DNA of 64,000 bases from Lichenostomus cassidix (taxonomy: Eukaryota; Chordata; Aves; Passeriformes; Meliphagidae): positions 4,464,001 to 4,528,000 of the forward strand of contig CM039196.1 in NCBI GenBank assembly GCA_008360975.2. Direction: 5' to 3'. Within the stretch, counting starts at the first letter, position 1; each line of letters starts with the position of its first letter. The position numbers and the translations under genes are program-made. Below are positions 34,501 through 46,500 of this stretch, in pieces. The notes under the pieces were generated by a model. It searched no databases. It had not been told where the DNA came from and saw only the letters and a list, made by a program, of their open reading frames with translations.

Positions 34501-37500
34501 GTCAAGTATGGGTGAAGGCAGAGAGTGGGGAGGAGGAGTTTTGGGGGTAGTCTTTGTGCTGCCCTGGTTTTGGGAGCTAGACAGGGCTGTGCTCCCCTCA
34601 TCTGTCACACAAAGAGCTGGCAGCTCCCGAGCTTTGCCCCGAGGAGGGAAAAAGCCAAAATGCTTCCCTGAGCAATGCCTGGGGACCAGGTCACTTCCCA
34701 TGAGGATAAACCAAAGAAATAAAGATTTCTCATGGTACATTAAATAGTAATAAGAAAGAAGCTGAGTCTGAGGAGCTTGGGTAAAGCGAAGCAGCCCATT
34801 TGCTCTCAGTTAGTTTGGAATTACAGGCTCCATTAATGCAAGATTTTGCTTATTTAAAGCCATTCCTTAATGACTCCATTCCCTGGTGTGGGAGAGCTCT
34901 GCGTGCCTGTCCCAAACACAATGGGAATCCTTGGAGATTTTGGAGATTCCAGTCCAGATGCTGCTTTTTGCAGAGAAATGGGATCAGGCATTGCCCTGGG
35001 GCAGCTCTGCTGATTTAGCAGTGGGGGATTGGATGCTGCAGGCACTTGGAGGGTGCCTGGAGCTGGAGGGGTCACAGCACCTCAGGTTGTCCTTATTTAG
35101 TGAAAAATCTCCGGGTGAAACTGGGGACCGAAGTGAGGCTGAGCCCTGGTGGGGATTTTATCCAGGGAGTGTGTTCTGTGGGGTTTCTTCTCTGGGGGTT
35201 GTGTGGTGTCCATGTGACCCTCCTTTGTGGGACCATGGGTCCATGTGTCTCTTTCTTCAGGCTGCAGTGCCATGGGGTCTCTGGGGATCCTCTGTAGGTT
35301 CCCTCCTCCATGGGGTGCATGTGCTGTGGGGTCCATGGGGTGCACATGTCCATCTCCTGCGGGGTCTGTGTTGTCCCTATGTCCCTCCCTGTGGTCCATG
35401 TGCATGTCACAGCCTCTCTCCCCCCATCCCACAGCTGGCTGAGGCTCAGGCTGCATGCCAGGCTGCCCGGGACGCTGCCCAGCGGCTGAAGCGGCGCTGC
35501 CAACGCCTGGCCTGCGAGCTGGAGGATGCCAAGGTGCTGGCTGAGAACCAGCAGAGCCGCAGCCACGAGCTGGAGAAGAGGCAGAAAAAGTAAGGCTGGG
35601 GGAGTGCAGGGAGGGTTGGTGGTGCTGGAGTCACTGGGGGTTATTTTTCCATTCTTTTTCCATTATTTTCCCATTATTTTTCCATTCTTTTTCCATCCCG
35701 TTGCTGTGTGAGTGACACACGGTCTGATCCCAGCCTGGTTGGGGTTGGAAGGGAGTTCCATCCATGGATTTGCTCCCCTCCAGGTTTGACCTGCAGTTAG
35801 CCCAAGCCCTGGGGCAATCTGCCTTTGAGCAGAGCCTCCGGGAGAAGCTGTCCCAGGAGAACACGAGCATCCGCTGGGAGATGGGCAAACTCCAGCAGAG
35901 CCTGGAGGTAAGAGGAGACCCCACTTTGCTGCCTTAGACCCAGTTTTGGGAGCAGATTCAGAAGCAAAGCCATTGCTTTTGCAATTAAAGCAATTAGGAA
36001 GCTTGATTCCAATTTCTTTTAGCACAGTTCAGTGTTTAAATAACTTTCTCCTTCCAGAAGAAGGGCTGTTGCTATGTATAAGTGATTCCCATCCCGTGAT
36101 TCAGCTGATCAGGGCCACCCCCATTTTCACAGGAGACACTTGGGCTCTTCCTCACATTCCTACCCCCAATCCTACCCATCTGTGCCCCATGGGATGGAGG
36201 CACAGATCAGATGCCACCAAGCCCCCCATGGTGGCAGTGATGCCTGAGACAGGCTACATGAAAAAGAGGCCAAGACAAGTTAGGAGAATAAAAAATGGAC
36301 AAATTTACTAAATGCCTTCAAGGTACATTCAGGGCAAGAAAAGCCCATGGTGGGGCTACACCCCTAAATGGACACTGGGTCATGAGCTCCTCACCTTTTA
36401 TAAGTTCTGCCCTATTAGCAAATAGGTTCCTAATTCTCCAATCACACCCTTAGGTGATGATGTTAATCACTCCAACCCTGCTCCCCCCATTTCACTGTTT
36501 ACATATTTTGAGGCTCTAGGGCAACGAATGTGTCCTCGGATTTCCATTCAGAGAAATTGTTTTGACTAAAGGTGCTGGGAGCAGAGGATTTAGCATTTTA
36601 TACTACACCAAAGCTAGAGATACATGAAGAATAAAAACTAGAAATTCTTAAGGCATTAGCAGGGGCACAGCTGCTGGGGTGAGGGGAACTTTTTAACTGC
36701 AGGGAACCCCCAGGGGACACAGCCATGGGAGTGGGAGGATGAGGATCAAGAGGGAAAAGCAGGGATGTGGCTCTTGGTGTGGGACAGGGACTGCCCAAGG
36801 TTCTGGGAGTGTCCAGGCTCTGATTGCCACGCTGCCCAGCACAAGGAGGCCGAGGTGGCCAGGCTGGAGCAGCAGGTGGCCGTGCTGGCCGGTCGAGTGC
36901 AGGAGCTCAGCACCCCTGGGGACAAGGACATGGTGCCAGCGCTCAAGAAGAAGCTCTGGGACCTGGAGGGCAGCGCTGCTGATCAGAAGAAAGAGCTGGA
37001 GAGGCAAACAGCAGCTGTTGATCATCTGGAGCAGGTAATGTGGGGCTGGAGGTGGCTGTCCCCACTGGGCACATCAAACCCAGGCCAGCACCTCATCCCC
37101 TCAGGGCTGGGCATCACCTCTGGGTGTTTCAGGTCCACGAGAGGCTGGAGCTGGAGATCGAGAGGATGAAGCAGATCCACCAGAAGGAGCTGGAGGACAA
37201 GGAGGAGGAGCTGGAGGACATGCAGAAGTCCTGCCAGAAGAGGGTGGGTCCTCCCCAGAGCTTCCCATGTCCCCAGTGCAGAGCAGGAACTCTTCCAGGG
37301 GTCCATATTCCCAGGGAAATGCTGGGGTTTTGCTTTCCCACCATCACCCCCATATAGCCTCAGTCCCACCTTGGGGGTCACAGCACCTCCAGAGCTTTGT
37401 GTTTGGGGATGATTTGCAGGAAATACCCTTTCCACAAGGTCATGAGGTTGGTGGGAGCAAACAGGAATTCCAGTGGCTCTGCCTTGCTGGGCTCTGGGGT

Positions 37501-40500
37501 TTTGAGGGGTGGCAGGCACTGAGCATGGCTGGGTTTCTCCCCCACAGCTCAGGCAGCTGGAGATGCAGCTGGAGCAGCAGCACGAGGAGAAGCAGATGGT
37601 GCTGCACGAGAAGCAGGACCTGGAAGGGCTCATTGGCACCTTGTGTGAGCAGGTGAGGGGACAGTGACCTCCCTTTGTGGGCCATGTCCTGGCTGAAAAC
37701 ACTGCCCTAAAAGTGTAAAAAAGGGATAAATAAGTTTAGCTGGAGCAGCAGCCTGGTGTTGGTGCATGTGCTCCCTTTTGTAAGGGAGAATTATCCAAGC
37801 AGGGGGAGGAATTTGCTCTTTGCTGGTGTTTCATGGGAGTCAGACTAACCAGGTCTAGCACTGGAGTGCATCCAACTCCCTAGAAAAGCATTTTATCCAA
37901 TCCTTCTTGTTGCAGAGGAATTCTATCCCAGGCACATTTGGTGAACAAATCCTTTTTCCCCTCATGCTGCCTTGTCTCAGTGCCACTCACCCTGGCATGG
38001 AAATGAAGCACTGTGTCCTCTGGCCATTGGCACAAGCTGGATTTCACAATTTCACAATTTCACCAGTGCTGGAATGGGGAATGGGGAGCATATTTCAAGT
38101 AGACACAAAATTTTCTGATGAGGCTTTTCTGTAATAACCCTCCTGCTCCTGGCTTAAAAAATGTTTTGGGAACTGTCACAGGAAGTTGTGCTGTATCAAA
38201 GCAGGGGATTATTACATGTCCTGCTTGTTTGGTGAAGGAGAGCTGAGATGGATGAGGAGGCAGCAGGAGCTTGGGGGGCTCATGAGGAAAAGCCCATTTT
38301 TCCCTCCACCACAGTCCCTGTCATGGACAGAAGCTGAGTGACAGGAAAATGATGTGAGCAGGATCCACCTGATGGGATGGCAGGAGAGATGGTGGTGCTG
38401 CAAACACCCTCTGGTTTGCAGAGGACAGTTCATTAAAAAAGGGAAAAAAAACCAGCCAACCCAGAAAACTAATTAAGGAAATGGAGATGCCAATGATTTC
38501 TGGTTCCAGCAAATTCCAGCCAGCTCTAAACCAGGCTACGAGGTCAAATCCACACATGATTTTAGCCAGTGAACAGAAAATAGGAGAAGCGAGGGGGTTG
38601 AAATGAGAGCTGTGGAAAACCACCTAAATGGAAAATGTTCTTATACCTCAATTACGCTGAAAGCAAGCACTGCAACCACGTCCCTGTTTATTTGGTGGCT
38701 TTCTAATTCCTTTATCCCTGTAACCATGGTTGCTCTCCCTCTCTCCAGGGGGGAGCATGGAGGGTGGATTTTTTTAAGGTGCTCCTTGCAGTTGTGTGGC
38801 CAGGCTGTCCCTCTGGCCACAGGGGTGGCCAGTGGGGAGGATGTGGCTGATGGAGAGCAGAGGTGGGTGTTTGGGAACATTTTTCCCTTTGGTGGGGAAA
38901 AATCTGGAGCACCCTGGAGGTATTCAAGGAAAAGCTGGACGTGGCACTGAGTGCAGTGCTGTAGATGACAAGGTGGTGATCAAAGCCTGAACTCGATGAC
39001 CTTGGAGATCGTTTGCGACCTGAATGATTCCGTGATTCTGTGAAAAAGGCAATATTTACTCATTGTTATTAAATATCGCCTTGCATTGGTCACAGCCTGG
39101 GGGGTCACAGCATCACCAAAACATCCCTAAATTGTGCGGGGAGCTCCTTGGGGTGGGTGGGAAGGCTCAGCCTCCCCCTGTCCCCTCTCCAGATCGGCCA
39201 CCGCGACTTCGACGTGGAGAAGCGGCTGCGGCGGGACCTGCGGAGGACCCGAGCCCTCCTGGCCGATGTGCAGCTGCTCCTGGCGGCCCCAGCAGAGCCC
39301 GGAGCCAGCGGCCAGGAGCTGAAGAACCTGCGCAAACAGGTAGGGAGGGACCTGTGGAGGAGCGGGGAAGCTGCAGGGAACATTTCCAGCTCTCCCGGTT
39401 GGGCTGAGCACTGACACCCAGGCGGGCGCGTCTTTGTAAGGAGCATTTCTCTGTGATTAAGCCAACGGTGGTGGAGTGGTTTTTCCCCTTTTTTCCCGTT
39501 AATTACCTGCCGTTCGGTGCATTTCTCTGTGTCTCGTTCGGCCGGGCTGGGGCGGCGTTCCATAGGGATGCTGGAAGCGGGAGAGCGTTCTGGGGGATTT
39601 GCCGGATCGGCGGGGCTGAGTGACCTGGGGAGCTGCTGCAGCTCTGTGCCGGCTTGTGCCACCAGGCTGGGGACAACCTCGGCCTCAGGGTGACCTCTGG
39701 GTGCCCTGCCATGGGACAGGAGTGCCACGAGTGGGCCAGGTATCCCACAGTGCCAGCTAACGATGCTGGTCCTCTGAAACCACTCAGGAATTAATCTGCA
39801 CTGTACATTTCCCCTGGAAATGAACGAATGGGGAAGCACGAGCGATTCCAGCAACATCCAAATGTAATTGGGAGGGTCGTTCTGCATAAATAACAGCTGT
39901 GAGCAGCAGCTGTTCCCAGCCTGTGCTGAGGGGCAAAGGGAAGGTGAGGTGGGCCTGATGGAGCCAGTGGTGTGGCTGTGCCCATTCCCGTGTCCATTGG
40001 GATGTCCAGGGGATGGCCATGGCTGGGACAGGCAGTGGGAATGGCCTTTTTTTGCACTCATGTGTTTTCTCTTTTATAATATTGACTCAGTGCTGTAGTG
40101 CTGCCATTTCATTAATCCCTCCATATTTCCAAAATCCCACTTTGGGGCTGCAGAGGTTGCACTGTCCCTGCTTTTCCCCAGCCCCTGGTGCTCTTGCAAT
40201 GCTAGGGTGCTCCCTCTGCCCATCCTGTGGTGTCCAGTCTCATCTTACTGGGGAATAATGCCCAGTTTGTTTGGAGAACAGAGCTGGGGAAAGCTTTACC
40301 CTAGAGAGTAAAGTCATAGGAGGAATGGCTGAGGGATCTGGTGGGGCTCAGCCTGGAGAAAAAGAGGCTTAGGGGAACCTTCTGGCTCTGCACAGCTCCT
40401 GACAGGAGGGGCAGCCAGGTGGGGTTGGATTCTTCTCCCAGGAACAGGGAGAGGATGAGAGGAAATGGCCTCAAGCTGTGCCAGGGGAGGGTCAGGTTGG

Positions 40501-43500
40501 ATATCAGCATCATTTCCTCATGGAAAGGGTGGTCAGGCATTGGAAGGAGCTGCTCAGGGAGGTTTGGAGTCTCAATCCATGGAGGTGGCACTCTGGGCTG
40601 GTGACAAGGTGGGGATCAGGCACAGATTGGACTTAATGACCTTGGAGGTCTTTCCCAACTTGAATGGCTCTGAAATTCTGGGATTCTTTCTCCCTGCACA
40701 GCCCAGTCCCCACAGCAAGGCAGGAGGTCACTCTCTCTCCCTGTGGCGCCATTCAGTCCCTCCTTGGCTCCCTCACTCCACAGCCTGTGCTCAGCTGCCT
40801 CATGTTTGGAGAGGAGCAAACATCCTGAATTTTGGGAATTTTTTTTTTTAAATTTTGCTGTGCCCACCAACACTGAGACTCTGCATGTGCTTAAAATGCC
40901 ACATGATTTTTTCCGTCCTTTAAACTGCAACGATTTCTAATGGCATTCATGACGACATTCTCAAAAGCCAATGCATCCTACCAGCAACCCACGGACCTGC
41001 ACCAGAAGAAAAACTTCTCTAAAATGCTACATTTCCGTTAATCAAAATCCATATGGCTGGAAGTGCAGCATTGTTTCTTAATAAGGCTGAGGCATCCATT
41101 TTATGCAGGTATTTAACAGATGGTGTTCACAGCAAACTAATGTTTTTCCACAGTTCATACATTATGCATTTTTTGGGGGGGGGGAATTTCAATTTATTCT
41201 TCCCAAGTGGGAAAATTCCATTACACAAAGTGAATTGGAAGCTGATGTTTAATGAGAGGTCCTGGAGATGCTTTTCTGTCCCAATGAACTACCAGGAGTT
41301 TGGTGGGAATTGTGGCAGGGGAGAGGCCAATCCGAGGGCTGGTTGAGGATTCAGCTCTTTCTGGAGCAGCTGGGTAGGTGGGAAAGTCCTCAGCCATAAA
41401 TGCATGAGTGGCATCTTCAACTCATTCCAGCAAAACAAAGTTCTTCCTTCTCTACTCAAAGGTCTCAATCTCTCCAAACAGTGGAGGGAAATGAGCCGAG
41501 GATTTCTCCAATTATAATATTCCATTATTTCTTTTTTCTTTTTTTTTTTTTTTTTGAGGGAGAGAGATAAAAAAAATAAGTAAACCCTGAGAAAACAGCC
41601 TAAAATCCCTAAAATTCTCAAACTCTCGCCATGGTGTGCAGAGCTTTCTATTGCTCCGGGGAACTCCACAGGGAAACCAGGAGTGGCACAGGAAATGAGC
41701 AGTGAACGGAGGGGTTTAGTTTTCTTTTCCATAAAGAAAAAGAAAGAAACCCCAGCGAGCAGGGGAAGGAACTGGATGTTCAGGTACAACCCACGACAAC
41801 TCCTCCGCCCGGGCAGGAGGGAGTTTTTGGGATGATGCCGCAGCTTCCAGATGTTTGCAGCCCATTGAAGATCGCTGCGATCTTAATGGCTGAGCTGTAA
41901 AACCTGAGAGCGAATTAGCGCTTGTAAATGGGATCTTCCGCGTGTATTTGCAAATGCAATTTACGCCACGTGAAAAGCCCATTTGCAAACCCCCGAATCA
42001 TGAATTGCTCTAATCAGGAATTACATGTAATTCACATAATTTTGCAAATTAATGATCCCGGCTCTGCCTCACCGAGGAAGAGGGAGGATGTGCCATCCAG
42101 GCACTGCACTCACCAGGGCAGTCAGTGATGTTGGGATCTGTGCTGGGAGCTGCCAAGGAAGCTTTGCTTGCCCTGTAAACCAGAAACAGACAGGCTGAGC
42201 AGCAGCACAGCTATAAATGGTCGAAATTCTGTGTTCCTTAGCAGGAAAAAGTGCTCTGTGGAAGTGGAAATAAACGTGGCTGTGTGGCATGGGGACAGAG
42301 CCACCAGCACGTGGTTTCTGCTCCTTTAATGATGTTCCTCTGCAATTTTTTTCCCAGTTGGAAGAGAGTGAAGCAAAGTGTGCAGAGGCCCAGAAATCCC
42401 AGCAGACACTGGCCCAGGAGCTGGAGAATCTGCACACGGAGATGGAGACCCTCAGCAGGAACAAGACCCTGGTGGGTTCCTGGAGATGTGGCCAGGAGAG
42501 GTTGGAGGGCACAGCCCCATCTCCATGGGTTTGGCAGCAATCAGCAGCTGCTTTGCTAAATCAGCCTCTACCAGGGTGTTTAATAAACCACCTCGGAGTG
42601 TTTACTACACCACGGAGTGTATTTACAAAACATCCAAAAGTATTTACTCACTGTCCAAGGATATTCACTAAATCACCCCGACTGTTTGGGGTGGATAAAA
42701 TTCCTACAAGGGAGCAGCAACCCACAGTCCTGCTCTGCCTCTCCTGTGGGTTGGAGACATAATCTGGGGGGTTTGGTGGGTTCCCTGTGGGATGCAGGAA
42801 TCAGTGGTGCTGTGGACCTTCCTGCAGGTGGACGAGCAGCTGTTCCAGCTGCAGCACGAGAGAGCTGACCTGCTGAAACGCATCGACGAGGACCAGGAAG
42901 ACCTGAACGAGCTCATGGAAAAGCACAAGGCTCTGATCGCCCAGGTAGGAGCTGGGACAGCTCTCAGAAAGCCCTGCAGGCTGGCACAGAACAGGTTGGG
43001 GGTGCCCAGCAGGGTGGGGACAGCAGGACACAGATGCTGTGATGAGGAAGGGAAGGCTCATGGCTCCGGCTCCTCTCACCTGTACTTTTGAGTCTTCTTT
43101 CAAGAGGTGTTTTGCCTTTCATTTCAATACTTGGAGATTCATACAGCTACCTTCCTGGGTCCTTTTTTCATTTTTTCTTCCACCGTTTTCTCATGCAGAG
43201 GATAAAAAGTGCTGCCAGACAGCCCTGAGGCTTTCAGTGCCACATCCAAACTATGTCAGGCTCTCCCAAAGGATTGTACTGGGAGCTGAGGGACCAAAAT
43301 CTCCCATGGGAGAGGGGCAGGCAGGCTGGCCAGACTGACAATTCACAGTCTGGTGCCCCTTGCAGTGCTGTTATGGATCTGAAAGGGTCCTGAGGACAGA
43401 GATGACAACATGATTTCTGTCCTGATCCACAAATTGTTTCAAAAATTAGGGAAGCTGCACTGAGTTGGGAGGATTAAACCCCACCAGGGCAGTCCAGAAG

Positions 43501-46500
43501 CAGCTCAGTGTCTCAGTGGCAGGAGGTGCAGGCAGGAACCATCCCTCTGCTCCGAGCCCTTGGCTCTGATCCTGCTGCTCCCACTCCCAAATTTCTTCTT
43601 CCTCAGTCAGCCACAGACATCGCTCAGATCCGGGAGCTGCAGACGCAGGTGGAGGATGTGAAGAAAGAAAAGCAGAGCCTGCAGGAGAAGGTAATTCCTG
43701 CAGGAGAAGGTAATTCCTACCCAGCCTGTGGCACCTCTGCTGAGGAGTGGGAGCTCTTTGGGCTGGAGAAAGCTTTTCCTGGCAGAGTTTTTGGGATTTA
43801 CAGCTTCTTCCTCCTCCCCTGCTGAACTGCCATGGTTGGGATGGGATGACCCCAGGGCTACCCTGGGGTGGGGGCTGCACCCCCTTGCCTCTGTGGCTGT
43901 GCCAGCCCTCCTGGAGTGATGGATTTAATTTTGCACACATGAGTAATCCCATTAAGTTAAGTGCTTTATTGGAGCGTGGCTAAGCTGCCCAGGAATCAGA
44001 AGCAGGACTCGCTCCCTTCCAGGCAGAGTGGGTGGTGCTTTGGAGATAGGGCAGATAAAGGGAGACAAATTCCCCTAGTTCTAGGTCAAATTCAAAATCT
44101 GAACCCGAGCTGTACAGGGATCACTAAAAGGGCAGTTTCCTCCGGAGATCTTGGTGTAAGAACCGAGGAAACAGCTTGGTCCAGGCAGCTTTCCACAAAG
44201 GCTGTGAATTTTTACACCTGCTGTCCTCAAAGAATCTGTGAGGAGAGAAAAGCAAAAGAGCCCTGGCCACGTGTCCCTTGCCAGCAGGTTCTCCATTCAA
44301 AGCCACACAAATCTGGTGTCAGGCCTGTGAATTCGGAAAGCCACACGGAATTCATAGGCCTGGCATTTAAATTTGTGTGGCTTTGACAGCAGGGAAACCT
44401 TTGGGAAGTGAAGGCAACGCTTGGCCCATCACCTCAGGGGCAAGGAGAGGGCAATGCATTCGAGGGGCTCAGCAGAGGGGCTGGGGGTGTTTGTGGGATT
44501 GGGGTGGGGGATGTTTTTGAGATTGGTGCTGGGGGTGCTTGTGGGATTGGGGCTGGGCATGGTTGTGGGATTGGGGCTGGGGGTGTTTGTGGGGCCAGGG
44601 CTGTTTTTGGGATCAGGGCTGGGGGTGTTTGTGGGATCAGGGCAGAGGGATGCTCACACAGCCCCTGCTCTCCCAGCTGCAGGCTGCTCAGGCCAGGGCG
44701 GCCCAGCTGGAGCAATGTCCGGCCGAGCGCTCCATCGTCAGCCGGCAGGAAGCTCGGATCCGTGACCTGGAGAGCCAGCTGGACTTCCAAGCTGTGCAGA
44801 TGAAGCGCTTCGAGGTACCTCCACCTCACCCCTGGTGTCACCACCTCTGCCATGGGGACAGGAACACCTGGGGATGGCTGGGAGGGACAGCTGGGGGCTG
44901 AGGCAGCCCAGATGGTTCGTGGCGCTGCTGTTACCTCTCCATAGGGATTTTTGACAGCCAACACGGCTTGGTGCTCATAGAGAGCTTCCTAACACCTTCC
45001 CCTCACACCCCAGGTGCTGGTGCTGCGCCTGAGAGACAGCATCATCCAGATGGGAGAGGAGCTGGAGAAGGCGGCCGAGTCGGAGGCACGGGAGAGGGAG
45101 AACACCAGGTACTACCAGAGGAGGATGGAGGAGATGAAGGCTGACATGGACGAGCTGGTGCAGAGGGAGCTGGAGTCCAGCCGCCGGCACATGGAGCTGG
45201 TGAGGGGTGCTGCTCCTGGGGTTTGGGTGGTCCTGTGGCCACCTGTGGGGGGTTTGGTGCAGCTGGAGGTGACCTCTCATAACCCATGGGTTGGTCTGAG
45301 GGCACCAAAAAGTCATTTTCTGTGTGTTGTGGGTCTGGGGATGGAGCTGATCCATATGTAGGTACTGTCTGGGTCCTGGATTGCTCCTGGAATTGCTTTG
45401 TATTCCTCTGCAGCCCCAAGCCATCGAACCAAAGCTGTCCTTGGGGACCCTCATGTTCCCTTTCTCCATGGCTGGGCTGGGAACCTCAGCAATCCCTCAG
45501 CTCCACGTTTTTTTTTGTGGGAAGGAGGTGGCTTTGCCTGCTCCGCTCATAGAAATGCAGTTCACACGTGGATGTGGCTCCTGGGGACATGGTGGGTTTG
45601 GCAGTGCTGGGGTAACAGTTGGACTGGATGATCTTAGAGGTATTTCCATCCTAGATGAGTCTATGATTCCAACCTCAGGTCTCTCCTGCAGCTCCTCATG
45701 CTGGTTCTCCTCATTTTGGGCAGAGCCACAGTGGGTGGGAAATGCCCTGGTCCTGCAGCAGCCCCTGAGTGGTGCCTGCTGGTCACAGGGCTGGGTGTGC
45801 CAGGGCTGGGTGTGCCAGGGCTCAGCCCAAGCACTGGATCCTCCTGGAGCTCCTAGCTTTGCCAAACCACCCCCATGGCTGCAGCTCAGATGGTGCCAAC
45901 CAGCAGCTAAACTCGCTAAACCAGCGAGCAGAGCCCCAGCTGGGTTTGAAGAGCAGCAAAAATAGATTCACCTTCACTTTCCAGCCCTTTCCCAGTGCTG
46001 TTTCTTCCAGTAATCCGAGGGAAAGCCTCGCTCCTGAGTGGTAATTGAAAGATATTGCAGTTCTGCTGGCAGCAGGGCTGAATTAGGAGCAGTTATTTTA
46101 TCAATAATCTTTTATTTAGCAATCAAGGAGATCTCAGCATTTGTTCTGCCCCGAGGCTGCCAGCCTTCCCGAGGGGAATGGTGTGAATGATTCCCCATCC
46201 TCTGCCTGCACCATTGTCAGGCTTTGTCCTTGCTCTGCCAGGCTGAGCCCAGCGTGCTCAGGCTGCCAGGACAGCCTCCCCTGGGCATGGAATGAGGTCG
46301 GAGCACAGCCTCTGATGCTCTGCAGAGCTGTGAGATGGTGGAGTGAGAGGTGCTGTGGGCTTGTAGGGCTCCCTGATCCTGCTGCTTTTGCTGTGGGATT
46401 GAGGGAGCCATGGCTGTGGTTGCTGTGATGATATTGGGTGTTTGTTCCAGCTCTGCTAGAAGGGTAGTGTTTTGAACATGGATGCTCTGGCTGTTGGGGT

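Larger units (their letters stand above)
39340..42357 (+). other. MYO18B: MYO18B intron 33
   Basis: 3.0 kb. It contains a long sense CR1 fragment (40268-40686), a homopolymer A/T-rich part (41160-41580) and an AT-rich candidate regulatory block with a 16-bp palindrome (41860-42070). Confidence 0.7.
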
